DNA of 64,000 nt. Source: Streptomyces pseudovenezuelae. GTDB lineage: Bacteria > Actinomycetota > Actinomycetes > Streptomycetales > Streptomycetaceae. Made by a program: the position numbers and the translations under genes. Shown here piece by piece: positions 1-9,976 of this stretch. A model generated the notes under the pieces. That model saw nothing but the letters and a program-made list of their open reading frames with translations, was not told the origin of the DNA and did no database searches. The stretch covers positions 744,001-808,000 of the forward strand of contig NZ_JARXVH010000003.1 of the NCBI RefSeq assembly GCF_029892565.1. The letters run 5' to 3'. Numbering within the stretch: the first letter of the stretch is position 1; every line of letters begins with the position of its first letter.

Positions 1-1
1 G

Positions 2-478
2 GGCTTCGTCAACGCGGGCGCGCGTGACAACTTCGTGAGTAGTGGCAGCGAGGACGTGCTTCGGCAGGCGTTGGCGGAGCAGTTCAGCGTGCAGTGGAAG
101 ATCGAGGCGATCGTCGACCCGTCCGGCGGCTCGGCCCCCTTGCCGCCCACCGCTCCCCCCGGCGGCTCCTCCGGTTACAACGGCGCTTCCGGCACAGGCG
201 GCGGAGGCTACGGCGCCGGTACGACCCCCACCGCGCAACGCCCCGCGTCCCAGCAGCCGTCGTCCACCCCGGCGCCCTCCTCGCCCTCCCCGGCGACAGC
301 CCCGTCGACTCCGCCCCCGCCCCCCAGACGGTCCGCCCCGGAACCCACCTCCGTCTCCCCGGAGGACGACACCCCGGAGGACGACGACCCCGACCTCGTC
401 GACTCGGCCCTCTCCGGCCATGAACTGATCGTGCGGGAGCTGGGCGCGACGGTGATGGAGGAGTTCACGAACGAGTAG
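2..478 (+). CDS. dnaX: DNA polymerase III subunit gamma/tau, C-terminal end (partial)
   Basis: The reading frame is open from the first bases and runs to TAG at 476-478, so this is the 3' end of a gene that starts outside the window. The visible residues ([11 protein letters not shown], then [21 protein letters not shown]) match the region just before the tail of actinobacterial gamma/tau subunits. A long Pro/Ser/Thr/Gly-rich linker and an acidic end ([12 protein letters not shown]) follow. The protein loads the beta clamp at the replication fork. Its position directly before purD fits the known Streptomyces order. The identification rests on the short conserved stretch plus context; the ATPase domain is outside the window. 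Confidence 0.75.
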   Translation, partial: GFVNAGARDNFVSSGSEDVLRQALAEQFSVQWKIEAIVDPSGGSAPLPPTAPPGGSSGYNGASGTGGGGYGAGTTPTAQRPASQQPSSTPAPSSPSPATAPSTPPPPPRRSAPEPTSVSPEDDTPEDDDPDLVDSALSGHELIVRELGATVMEEFTNE

Positions 479-520
479 GGGAGGAGGACGGATCCTCGCG
501 GACAAGGTCAGCACTTCGAC

Positions 521-603
521 GCCGGTCCGCATCTTTGTCTTTCAGCCCGTCCGGCGTTCGAGGACGAGGCCGTTCAGGCCGAAGCGGGGGTCCGGGGGCG
601 GCA
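521..603 (+). repeat. Copy of a dispersed intergenic repeat
   Basis: The dnaX-purD gap carries a block beginning gccggtccgc, followed by a ctttcagcccgtccggcgtt-type core and a gttcaggcc/gggtccggggg tail. The same elements in the same order recur three times at 63181-63497. It is non-coding and probably a Streptomyces dispersed repeat rather than a regulatory site for purD. Confidence 0.6.
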
Positions 604-660
604 GCCCTCAGGCAGACGCCCGCGCCAACGCCCCGCACAACCCAAGTTAGGCTGACCCCC

Positions 661-1917
<1,257 letters not shown>

Positions 1918-1929
1918 CCGGCGGCTCGG

Positions 1930-2026
1930 CCGGTCCCGCCACTCGCCGGTCCCGCCACTCGCCGGTCCCACCATTCGCCGGTCCCACCATTCGCCGGGCC
2001 CCGTCATTCGCCGGGCCCCGCCACCC
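1930..2026 (+). repeat. Tandem 16-bp direct repeats after purD
   Basis: Six consecutive units start 13 bp after the purD stop: ccggtcccgccactcg twice, ccggtcccaccattcg twice, one 17-bp unit and one diverged unit. No convincing reading frame or hairpin explains them. They fall in the 557-bp purD/membrane-protein gap. Confidence 0.8.
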
Positions 2027-2105
2027 ACCCGCACCCGGCCCCACCGCTCACCTACACCGCTCACCCACACCCACCCCTTTCACCCGCCCCTCGGATGAAC
2101 CCCCC

Positions 2106-2137
2106 GGGCCCCGGATCCGTCTTCGGATGCGGGGCCC
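2106..2137 (+). terminator. Hairpin, possible purD terminator
   Basis: GGGCCCCG (2106-2113) pairs with CGGGGCCC (2130-2137), and an inner ATCCG/CGGAT closes a TCTT loop. No T-tract follows, as is usual for Streptomyces terminators. The rest of the gap (2138-2474) shows nothing recognisable apart from the ribosome-binding site of the next gene. Confidence 0.5.
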
Positions 2138-2474
2138 GCTGCCGTGCCCGCCCCCTTGAAAGCCGTTCCACAAGCCGCACCCATTCGCCCCCGGAACCGC
2201 TCCGGAAGCCGCCCCCATCTCTTAGAACTTGGGTCAGTAATCGAGGCCTGATCATCGCTGTCCGTCATCCACCTCTCCCCAAAGCCATTCCATCGAGTGA
2301 CCGCTTCCCTATCCGGCTGACGGGGGCCGGGGCCCCAACTAGGGTGCGGCGCAAGCGTTCGGGCACTTGGCCCACCGGCATTGCGATGTCAGTGGCGGGT
2401 GCCACAGTGGGGGAGTGAGCAACGCCAGGACAGCGACGCTGTCAGGACAGCCAGGGAGGGGGTGAGGACCGACC

Positions 2475-4301
2475 GTGACCGGTACCGGTACGGGTATGGG
2501 AGTCGAGGTGGGCGCGCAGGCAGCGCGCTCCCGGGCCCTCGCTGTGCTGCGCATCCGCAGCCGCGCACTGGCCGTGGCCCTGCTGCCCGCGGCTGTCGCC
2601 GTGGTGCTGCTGGCCGGCGGTTCCACAGGCCACTTGGTGGGCCCGTTCTGGCACGCCGCCCGATGGGCCGTGACGCCGTTCGCGGTGGTCGTCCTGCTCG
2701 CCGCCGGCGCCATCGGCCTGGTCGTCGCCCGAGCCCGCCCGGCCGTGACCCCGACGGTCGCGATCGCCGAGGAGTCGGCCCCGGACCTGTACCGGATGGT
2801 GCGTGACCTCGCCGACCGCCTGGACGTCCCGGCGCCGTCCGCGATAGCGCTCACCCCGGACTGCGACAGCTGGCTGGAGGACCGTACCCACCCGGCCCAC
2901 GGCCCGCCCCCGGCGGAGGACCGCGACGAGATAGCGGGCGCCCGCGCCCCGCACCGCCGCAGCACCGCCGCGCCCGTCCTCGTCATCGGCTCCCCGTTCC
3001 TGTGGTGGATGCGCGTCGGTGAGTTGCGCGCGGTCCTCGCCCCGGTGGTCGCCGGTACGGGACCGTCGGCGCAGCCGGACATAGCCGCGGCCCGCCGTTT
3101 CGTGCGGGGTCTGGACGCCGCGGTGGCCGTCGCCTCGACGCCCGGCCGCTGCCCGGTGACCCGTGCGGTGTGCGCGGGCGTGGGCTGGGTGGCGCGGCTG
3201 CTGCTGCGCAGTTGCCGGGAGCACGCGGCCCTGATGGAGCGGGGCGTCGCGGCTGCCGCCGCCGAGCGTGCACAGGCTGTGGATTACGGCCTGCGGATCG
3301 TCGCGCAGGAACAGGTGGGTCTGGCGTACGCGGGTTGGGACCGTCTCCTGACCCGGGTCGCGCTCCCCGCCTGGCGGATGGGCCGCTGGCCGTCCCGGCT
3401 GGACGCGGGCGTGGTCGCCGCGCTCACCGAGTTGTCCCGTCGCGACCGCCTGGCCGAGGGCTTCGCGTCCCGCCTGGGCGAGCGCCCCGCCTGTGACCTG
3501 CTCGAAGAGCCCGGCGCGATCGACGAGGCCACCTCCCTGCTCGCCGCCCGTCTCTTCCACGGCGGCCCCGCGGAGCCGAGCCCCGACTGGTCCCCGGTGG
3601 ACTGGCAGGAGTACCCGGAAGAGGTCGTCGACCGTAAATGGCGCACGGACGCGGCCCGCCTGCACCGAGTCCTGGACACGATGGGCGTAACCCGCTCCCC
3701 CGCCTCGACGCCCGCGTCCCCCGACGCCCCCACCCTCGCGCGAATCCTGGACCACCTGTCGACTCCGTCGGTTCAGCCGCCTCCCGTCCTGCCACCAACC
3801 GACGGCGATCCCGCCCCACAGGGGCCAACCGCACCCGACGACGAAACCAGTGCGGGCGGTGCGGACGGGAACGAAAAAGCCGATGGCGACGCCGAGGCGG
3901 ACGAGCCGATCAACGAACGTGCCGCCACCCTCGCCGCAGCTCTGACCTCCGAGCTCGCCCGAGAGGACACCCGCTCCACCGCCAACCCCAGCGCCCTGCC
4001 CGACACCCTCCTCTGGGACGACGCCACGTTCCCTCTCTTCCCACTCCAACCCCCGCGCACAGCACGGGAGTTGCTCACCGACCACGTCACCGCGATGGTC
4101 TGCTGCGCCGCCATGGACACCGCAGGCGCGACCCCGGGCCTCGACTGGCTGGACGGCCCCTCCCTCCTGGTCAACGGCGAACGCGCCACCGACCTGACGC
4201 CCCGAGTCCTCAGCCTCGTAGAAGAAGGCGACCCGGCCCCGTTGTACGCGTGGCTGATCGCATCCGGCATACGCCCGGAGAAGCCGGTCAGGCTCGTCTG
4301 A
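2475..4301 (+). CDS. Membrane protein resembling an inactivated M48-type peptidase
   Basis: The 608-residue protein begins at GTG 2475 behind GGAGGGGGTGAGG. Two hydrophobic segments lie near residues 30-55 and 65-90. The part after them follows the M48 (Ste24/HtpX-like) layout: a strand APVLVIGSPFLWW, then ELRAVLAPVVAG where active members have LRAVLAHExxH, then helices ending in a region where the third metal ligand is expected. The zinc-binding His and Glu residues are missing, so catalysis is unlikely. The C-terminal 200 residues are Pro/Asp/Glu-rich and variable, ending in a small folded-looking domain. No partner gene is obvious; the next gene is co-directional. The fold assignment is inference from motif spacing and is uncertain. 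Confidence 0.7.
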   Translation: MTGTGTGMGVEVGAQAARSRALAVLRIRSRALAVALLPAAVAVVLLAGGSTGHLVGPFWHAARWAVTPFAVVVLLAAGAIGLVVARARPAVTPTVAIAEESAPDLYRMVRDLADRLDVPAPSAIALTPDCDSWLEDRTHPAHGPPPAEDRDEIAGARAPHRRSTAAPVLVIGSPFLWWMRVGELRAVLAPVVAGTGPSAQPDIAAARRFVRGLDAAVAVASTPGRCPVTRAVCAGVGWVARLLLRSCREHAALMERGVAAAAAERAQAVDYGLRIVAQEQVGLAYAGWDRLLTRVALPAWRMGRWPSRLDAGVVAALTELSRRDRLAEGFASRLGERPACDLLEEPGAIDEATSLLAARLFHGGPAEPSPDWSPVDWQEYPEEVVDRKWRTDAARLHRVLDTMGVTRSPASTPASPDAPTLARILDHLSTPSVQPPPVLPPTDGDPAPQGPTAPDDETSAGGADGNEKADGDAEADEPINERAATLAAALTSELAREDTRSTANPSALPDTLLWDDATFPLFPLQPPRTARELLTDHVTAMVCCAAMDTAGATPGLDWLDGPSLLVNGERATDLTPRVLSLVEEGDPAPLYAWLIASGIRPEKPVRLV

Positions 4302-4541
4302 ACCCGTCCCGGCCCCCGGCTTGCGCCCCCAACCCTCACCCCCGACCTCCCGCCAAACCTGGCGGAGCCCCCCGTTCCACTTTCGGCCAATTCGCAACGA
4401 GGTGTGACCGCCTGGGTGCGTAATGTGATGTGCTGGGACCGATCGCGCACATGGCAACCGCATACGCCACTTCACGGCCGTGCACGGCCACCCGCAACGG
4501 CCACTCACGGCGGAGCCGGCGCGCGTGGGAGGGGAGCGACC

Positions 4542-6080
4542 ATGGGACCGGAGCAGATCCGTCGCTGGGAGTCCGGCGCACTGGCGCACGCCGTGTCCGA
4601 CCCCTTCGGCCAGGGCCCCGTCCCCTGGCTGCGCGGCACGGAGACGTACTTCGGCGACACCGGCCAGGTCGTCCCCTGGTACGTCGACCCGGACGCGCCC
4701 GGGGACCAGGGCACCGCCGACGTCCCCCCAAAGATCCCCTTCCCCCGAGCCACCGGATCTTCCCGAGCGACCACCTCCCGGCGAACCGCCGGAGGCCCCC
4801 GCTCGGCGGACGACGTCAGCCGCCAGATCAAGGGCTTCATCTCCACCGGCGCCGTCGCCCCCGGCGAGGCAGTCGACTTCCACGTCACGGTCGACCCGCC
4901 CCAGGAGTTCGGCGTCGACATCTACCGCATCGGCCACTACGGCGGTGACGGCGCCGCGAAGATCACCACCAGCCCCCGTCTCTCGGGCATCGTCCAGCCC
5001 CCGCCGCTCACCGCGGACCGTACGGTCTCCTGCCACCACTGGTGGCTGTCCTGGCGCTTGCAGATCCCGAGCTACTGGAGCATCGGCGCGTACGTCGCCG
5101 TCCTCACCACCTGCGACGGCTACCGCTCGCACATCCCCTTCACGGTGCGCGACGACCACCCCGCGGACCTGCTCCTCCTCCTGCCCGACGTGACCTGGCA
5201 GGCGTACAACCTCTATCCGGAGGACGGTCGCACGGGCGCGAGCCTCTACCACGCGTGGGACGAAGGGGGCCGGCTGCTCGGCGAGTCCGATGCCGCGACG
5301 ACGGTGTCCTTCGACCGCCCGTACGCGGGCGCCGGACTCCCCCTCCACGTCGGCCACGCCTACGACTTCATCCGCTGGGCCGAGCGCTACGGCTACGACC
5401 TCGCCTACGCCGACGCCCGCGACCTGCACGCCGGCGAGGTGGACCCCACCCGTTACCGCGGCCTGGTCTTCCCGGGCCACGACGAGTACTGGTCGGCCAA
5501 CATGCGCCGCACGGTGGAGACGGCCCGCGAAAACGGCACGTCCCTCGTCTTCCTCTCCGCCAACACCATGTACTGGCAAGTGGAGTTGGCGCCCTCCCCC
5601 TCCGGCGTACCCAACCGTCTGCTCACCTGCCGCAAGCGGCGGGGCCCGGGCCGGCCGGTCCTGTGGCGCGAAGTCGACCGCCCCGAGCAGCAGTTGGTCG
5701 GCATCCAGTACGCGGGCCGGGTCCCCGAGCCGCACCCCATGATCGTCCGCAACGCCGACCACTGGCTGTGGGAGGCGACCGGCGCGCACGAGGGCGACGA
5801 GATCGACGGCCTGGTCGCGGGCGAGGCCGACCGCTACTTCCCGCGCACCCCGCTGCCCGAGCACGACAACCGCATCCTGCTCGCCCACTCCCCGTACGCC
5901 GACGCCGAAGGCGCTCTCCGCCACCAGGAGACGTCCCTCTACCGGGCCCCCTCCGGCGCCCTCGTCTTCGCGTCCGGGACGTTCGCGTGGACCCCGTCCC
6001 TGGACCGCCCCGGCCATGTGGACACCCGCGTCCAGCGCGCCACCGCCAACCTCCTGGACCGCATCTGCAAGCGCGACTGA
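4542..6080 (+). CDS. N,N-dimethylformamidase large-subunit-like protein
   Basis: The 512-residue protein lacks a signal peptide or membrane segments. It matches the C-terminal domain of the DMFase large subunit: DIYRIGHYGGDGAAKI, PDVTWQAYNLYPEDGRTGASLY, FPGHDEYWSANMRRTVE and a final TFAWTPSLD block. In true DMFases the equivalent of the GHDEYW tyrosine lies in the mononuclear iron site; that role here is inferred. No small DMFase subunit gene is nearby. Many actinomycetes carry such proteins without known substrate, so amide hydrolysis is possible but unproven. The ATG at 4542 is chosen because GGAGGGGAGCGACC precedes it; upstream in-frame codons give a non-conserved Arg-rich extension. Confidence 0.85.
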   Translation: MGPEQIRRWESGALAHAVSDPFGQGPVPWLRGTETYFGDTGQVVPWYVDPDAPGDQGTADVPPKIPFPRATGSSRATTSRRTAGGPRSADDVSRQIKGFISTGAVAPGEAVDFHVTVDPPQEFGVDIYRIGHYGGDGAAKITTSPRLSGIVQPPPLTADRTVSCHHWWLSWRLQIPSYWSIGAYVAVLTTCDGYRSHIPFTVRDDHPADLLLLLPDVTWQAYNLYPEDGRTGASLYHAWDEGGRLLGESDAATTVSFDRPYAGAGLPLHVGHAYDFIRWAERYGYDLAYADARDLHAGEVDPTRYRGLVFPGHDEYWSANMRRTVETARENGTSLVFLSANTMYWQVELAPSPSGVPNRLLTCRKRRGPGRPVLWREVDRPEQQLVGIQYAGRVPEPHPMIVRNADHWLWEATGAHEGDEIDGLVAGEADRYFPRTPLPEHDNRILLAHSPYADAEGALRHQETSLYRAPSGALVFASGTFAWTPSLDRPGHVDTRVQRATANLLDRICKRD

Positions 6081-6200
6081 GCCCGGTGACCGACCCTGCC
6101 ACCGACCGCTGCCACCAACCCCGGCGACCGACCCCCTGTCCTGAGGCCGCCCGCCGATACGGGACAATCAAGCCAGTTGGACAGATCCGCTGGAGGAACC

Positions 6201-7100
6201 GTGTCCGGATTCGTAGAAAAGCCCGAGCCGCTCCAGGTTCCGGGCCTGGTACACCTCCACACCGGCAAGGTGCGCGAGCTGTACCAGAACGAGGCGGGCG
6301 ACCTCGTGATGGTCGCCAGCGACCGCCTGTCCGCGTTCGACTGGGTGCTGCCGACCGAGATCCCCGACAAGGGCCGCGTCCTCACCCAGCTCTCGCTCTG
6401 GTGGTTCGACCAGCTCGCCGACCTGATCCCCCACCACGTCCTCGGCACCGACCTCCCGCCCGGCGCCCCCGCCGACTGGGCGGGCCGCACCCTCATCTGC
6501 AAGTCCCTCCAGATGGTCCCGGTCGAGTGCGTGGCCCGCGGCTACCTCACCGGCTCCGGCCTGCTGGAGTACAACGCGTCCCGCACGGTCTGCGGCCTCG
6601 CCCTCCCCGAGGGCCTGGTCGACGGCAGCGAACTCCCCGCCCCGATCTTCACCCCGGCCACCAAGGCCGCCGTCGGTGAGCACGACGAGAACGTGTCGTA
6701 CGAGGAGGTCGCCCGCCAGGTCGGCGCCGACACCGCCGCCCAGCTGCGCCAGGCGACCCTCGCGATCTACTCCCGCGCCCGTGACATCGCCCGTGAGCGG
6801 GGCATCATCCTCGCGGACACCAAGTTCGAGTTCGGCTTCGACGGGGAGACCCTGGTCGTCGGCGACGAGGTCCTCACCCCGGACTCCTCCCGCTTCTGGC
6901 CGACCGAGGAGTGGCAGCCGGGCCGCGCGCAGCCGTCGTACGACAAGCAGTTCGTGCGCGACTGGCTGACCGGCCCGGAGTCCGGCTGGGACCGCAAGAG
7001 CGAGCAGCCCCCGCCGCCCCTGCCGCAGCAGGTCGTGGACGCGACCCGCACGAAGTACATCGAGGCGTACGAGCGCCTTACCGGCCTGAGCTGGAGCTAG
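6201..7100 (+). CDS. purC: Phosphoribosylaminoimidazole-succinocarboxamide synthase (SAICAR synthetase)
   Basis: PurC condenses CAIR with aspartate using ATP, step 8 of purine synthesis. The 299-residue protein has GKVRELYQ near the N-terminus, the MVASDRLSAFDWVLPTEIPDKG nucleotide-site region, VPVECVARGYLTGSGLLEY, and IILADTKFEFGFD. This longer (about 300-residue) form is the usual actinobacterial and yeast-like type. The GTG at 6201 follows TGGAGGAACC at good spacing; the upstream in-frame ATG would add eight unconserved residues. A perfect hairpin lies 45 bp after the stop, shared with the convergent tRNA-Gly. Confidence 0.97.
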   Translation: MSGFVEKPEPLQVPGLVHLHTGKVRELYQNEAGDLVMVASDRLSAFDWVLPTEIPDKGRVLTQLSLWWFDQLADLIPHHVLGTDLPPGAPADWAGRTLICKSLQMVPVECVARGYLTGSGLLEYNASRTVCGLALPEGLVDGSELPAPIFTPATKAAVGEHDENVSYEEVARQVGADTAAQLRQATLAIYSRARDIARERGIILADTKFEFGFDGETLVVGDEVLTPDSSRFWPTEEWQPGRAQPSYDKQFVRDWLTGPESGWDRKSEQPPPPLPQQVVDATRTKYIEAYERLTGLSWS

Positions 7101-7144
7101 CCCTCCCGGGAGGTCAGGCGCTCGCAGAGGCCCCGGTACACGAA

Positions 7145-7173
7145 AAGACCCCGGTCCACTGGACCGGGGTCTT
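7145..7173. terminator. Bidirectional terminator between purC and tRNA-Gly
   Basis: AAGACCCCGGTCC and GGACCGGGGTCTT form a 13-bp stem with a 3-base loop, with A-rich sequence on one side and TTCTT on the other. It can end purC on the plus strand and the tRNA on the minus strand. Confidence 0.85.
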
Positions 7174-7180
7174 CTTCACG

Positions 7181-7253
7181 AGCGGACGACCAGGTTCGAA
7201 CTGGCGACCTCAACCTTGGCAAGGTTGCGCTCTACCAACTGAGCTACGTCCGC
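7181..7253 (-). tRNA. tRNA-Gly(GCC), copy 1
   Basis: The minus strand folds as a 73-nt cloverleaf without encoded CCA: acceptor GCGGACG/CGTCCGC, D arm GCTC...GAGC, anticodon loop TTGCCAA (anticodon GCC), T loop TTCGAAC. It is identical over its full length to the gene at 11055-11127. Confidence 0.97.
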
Positions 7254-7276
7254 ACTGCGCCGTGGCGCGAGAGCAA

Positions 7277-7921
7277 CTATACCCAACCTCGCTCCCGCGC
7301 GAGCCGCACCGCGGAGTGCCGGTTCTCCGCCCCGAGTTTCGAGACGGCCGACGACAGATAGTTCCGCACGGTCCCCTGGGACAGCGCGGCCCGTTCGGCG
7401 ATCTCCGCGACGGGCGCCCCGTCGGCGGCGAGTTCCAGGACCTCGGCCTCGCGCGCGGTCAACGGTGAGTCGCCGGAGGCGATGGCGTCGGCGGCCAACT
7501 CGGGGTCGATGTAACGGTTTCCGCCGTGCACCGTGCGGATGATCTCCGCGAGCCGCTGCGCGCTCACCGTCTTCGGGACGAACCCGCGCACACCCGCCGC
7601 GAGCGCCCGCTTCAGATGCCCGGGCCGTCCGTGACTGGTGACGATCAGGACCTGGCAGCCGGGCAGTTCGGTCCGCAGGGATGTGGCGACCTTCACACCG
7701 TCCGCGCCGGGCATCTGCAGATCCAGGACGGCGACGTCCGGCCGGTGCGCCCGTGCCATCGCCAGCGCCTCGGGTCCGCTCGCCGCCTCGGCGACGATCA
7801 CGAGGTCGTCCTCCAGCGAGAGCAGCGCGGCGAGCGCGCCCCGGATCAGATGCTCGTCGTCGGCGAGCAGCAGCCGTACCGGAGCCGGTGTCGGAGGCGA
7901 ACTCGGTGCGGGAGTCGTCAT
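7277..7921 (-). CDS. NarL/FixJ-family response regulator
   Basis: The 214-residue protein has a receiver domain with the acidic pair at residues 21-22 and the probable phosphoacceptor Asp67 (VAVLDLQMPG), then a LuxR-type helix-turn-helix (about 150-200, LTAREAEVLEL...GTVRNYL). It should act as a DNA-binding dimer after phosphorylation by the kinase encoded just upstream. The ATG at 7921 overlaps the kinase stop as ATGA, so the two are translationally coupled. It is the last gene of a four-gene minus-strand operon (ATPase, permease, kinase, regulator). Its target could be the operon itself: TGTCAT/ATGACA half-sites lie before the first gene. Confidence 0.93.
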   Translation of the reverse strand: MTTPAPSSPPTPAPVRLLLADDEHLIRGALAALLSLEDDLVIVAEAASGPEALAMARAHRPDVAVLDLQMPGADGVKVATSLRTELPGCQVLIVTSHGRPGHLKRALAAGVRGFVPKTVSAQRLAEIIRTVHGGNRYIDPELAADAIASGDSPLTAREAEVLELAADGAPVAEIAERAALSQGTVRNYLSSAVSKLGAENRHSAVRLARERGWV

Positions 7922-9177
7922 GCGGTGACCTCGCTCACGTTCACGGGCACTTCGGCCACCACCCGGAACACATCCCCCTCGACCGGCCCCGCGACCAGCG
8001 TCCCGCCCACCGCCGACAGCCGCTCGCGCAGCCCGGCGAGCCCCGATCCGGTGCTCCCGTCGGCCGCCTTCGCGCCGTCGTTCTCCACCGTGAGCACCAC
8101 GCGCCCCTCCTTCACCCGCAGCAGTACCTCGCACCGTCGGGCGTCCCCGTGCCGCAGCACATTGGTCGTCGCCTCCCGGACCACCCACGCGAGCGCCGAC
8201 TGCACCTCACCCGGCAGCCCACCCGCCTCCCCGGTCACCTCGCAGGCGATCCCGGCCGCGCTCAACACGCCCTGCGCACCGGCGAGTTCGACATCCAGGT
8301 CGGCCTCCCGATAGCCCCGTACGACAGCCCGTACCTCCCGCTGCGTCTCCTGCGCGATCCGCTGCACCTCGGTCATCTGGTCCACGGCCTCGGGCCGCCC
8401 GCGCCGTGCGAGCTGCACGGCGAGTTCGCTCTTGAGCGCGATCACGGCGAGGTTGCGTCCCATCACGTCGTGCATGTCCCGTCCGAACCGCAGCCGCTCC
8501 TCGGCGACGGCGAGCCGGGCGCGGGTCTCGCGGGCCGCGTCGAGTTCGTAGACGGCGTTCAGGAGCCAGACGGAGAAGACCGCGGTGAAGGCGAGGAACC
8601 CGGCGCCGACGAGCACGCCCAGCGCGGTGACCAGGGCGCCGGGCGCGGGGACGCCCAGCGGCAGCGAGAGGAGACCCGCGCCGACCGTGAAACCGCCCAC
8701 GATCAGGCAGACGCGCCGCCGGTCCGCCACGCCGAGCGAGATCACCCCGGCGCCGGCGATCAGCACGATTCCGAAGATCGCGCTGCCCGTGGCCTCGGAG
8801 CCGTCGCCGTCGGGGCCCCGGTCCGCGATCAGCATGGCCGCGACCGCGGTCACCGCACTGAGGGCGGCCAGCGTCCACAGCATTCGCACGGGCTGCGGAT
8901 TCCGTCCCCGGGTCCAGTCCAGCGCCCGGGACACCGTCACCGTGCACAGCGCGGCATGCGCCGCGACCAGGCCCAGCAGTACCGCGCCGAGCCCGGCTCC
9001 CAGCGTGCCGACGGCCGGCAGTCCGACCGCCACGAACTCGCTCACCCCGACGGTGTGGAAGGACCACCGCGTGTACGTCTCGACCTTGGCCGGCGTGCTC
9101 TTGCGCCGCCACCAGCCGCGCGTCCGCCGGATACCCGTCGATCCGACACCCGTAGGGCCCGTCACCGTGCCGCCCAT
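7918..9177 (-). CDS. Membrane sensor histidine kinase (HisKA_3 type)
   Basis: The 419-residue protein has about six hydrophobic segments between residues 45 and 205, then a dimerization helix with the phosphoacceptor in RDMHDVMGRNL (His236), and a HATPase domain with an N-box (REATTNVLRH) and a GSGLAGLRERL glycine box. This is the NarL-partner class of kinase with no large extracellular domain, so it probably senses a membrane state or the linked ABC transporter. The start is uncertain: ATG 9177, or the in-frame GTG two codons upstream. The preceding permease stop is about 20 bases upstream, and the regulator gene overlaps its end by four bases. Confidence 0.92.
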   Translation of the reverse strand: MGGTVTGPTGVGSTGIRRTRGWWRRKSTPAKVETYTRWSFHTVGVSEFVAVGLPAVGTLGAGLGAVLLGLVAAHAALCTVTVSRALDWTRGRNPQPVRMLWTLAALSAVTAVAAMLIADRGPDGDGSEATGSAIFGIVLIAGAGVISLGVADRRRVCLIVGGFTVGAGLLSLPLGVPAPGALVTALGVLVGAGFLAFTAVFSVWLLNAVYELDAARETRARLAVAEERLRFGRDMHDVMGRNLAVIALKSELAVQLARRGRPEAVDQMTEVQRIAQETQREVRAVVRGYREADLDVELAGAQGVLSAAGIACEVTGEAGGLPGEVQSALAWVVREATTNVLRHGDARRCEVLLRVKEGRVVLTVENDGAKAADGSTGSGLAGLRERLSAVGGTLVAGPVEGDVFRVVAEVPVNVSEVTA

Positions 9178-9196
9178 CTCCACGCGCCCCCGTACC

Positions 9197-9976
9197 TCAC
9201 CGCCGCGGCTCCCACCGGAACCACCGGCGTACAGCAAACACCGCGAGCACGGTCCAGGCCAGCGCGGTCGCCGCCGCGACCAGCGCCTCGTACCCGCTCA
9301 GCTCACCGGTGAAGCCGCCGCGGACCAGCCGGATCGCGGGGGAGAGCGGCAGATACGCGCACACGTCCGCCACCCGGTCCGGCAGGGCCTCCGCGGGGAT
9401 CGCGATGCCCGAGCCGAGCATGGACAGGAACAGCAGCGGCAACGCCGTGACCTGCGCGCTCTCCACGGTCCGGGTGTAGGAGGCGGTGAGTGCGGCCAGC
9501 GCCGCGCTCAGCACCAGCCCGAGCAGCAGCCCCAGGACGGTGAGATACGGCGCCTGAGGCGCCCCCGTGTCGAGCAGCAGCGCACAGGCGACGGTGAGGA
9601 CGAGGGACTGCAGGAGTCCGACGCACATGGCCGGCAGCGCGGTGCCTACGAGGATCTCGGGGTCGCCGACCTCGCCGGTGCGCAGCCGTTTGAGGACGAG
9701 CTCCTCGCGGCGGGCCACGTAGGCGCTGACCAGGGACGAGTAGACGGCGAACAGGAAGGAGAAGCCGACCGCGGCCGTCACCAGCACGATGCCGACACTC
9801 AGCCCCTCGGCCTTGAGGTCCATCTGGTCGAGCGCGGGCCGCACGCTGAACGGCAGCGCGAGCGGCACCAGCAGCGCCGTGACCACCGCGCTGCGGTTGC
9901 GCCCGAGCAGGGTCAGCTCCGCGCGGGCCAGCGCCCGCAGCCGCCGTCCGGCGGGGGCGAGAACGAGGGCACTCAT
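9197..9976 (-). CDS. ABC-2 type transporter permease
   Basis: The 259-residue protein carries six predicted membrane segments in the ABC-2 arrangement: an N-terminal helix, a conserved REELVLKRLRTGEV cytoplasmic loop, then paired helices and an exterior SGIAIPAEALPD loop. It should form the membrane pore of an exporter with the ATPase encoded immediately upstream. ATG 9976 overlaps the ATPase stop as ATGA. Such ATPase-permease-kinase-regulator sets in actinobacteria often serve in detoxification or envelope stress; the substrate cannot be read from the sequence. Confidence 0.92.
   Translation of the reverse strand: MSALVLAPAGRRLRALARAELTLLGRNRSAVVTALLVPLALPFSVRPALDQMDLKAEGLSVGIVLVTAAVGFSFLFAVYSSLVSAYVARREELVLKRLRTGEVGDPEILVGTALPAMCVGLLQSLVLTVACALLLDTGAPQAPYLTVLGLLLGLVLSAALAALTASYTRTVESAQVTALPLLFLSMLGSGIAIPAEALPDRVADVCAYLPLSPAIRLVRGGFTGELSGYEALVAAATALAWTVLAVFAVRRWFRWEPRR

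Noticed and set aside
1930..2026. CRISPR array
   Set aside because: The units are contiguous with no unique spacers and there are no cas genes.
2442..6167. A 1241-codon open frame on the minus strand
   Set aside because: It is antisense to two plus-strand genes with conserved motifs, is Gly/Arg/Val-rich, and exists because high-GC coding DNA has few stops on the opposite strand.
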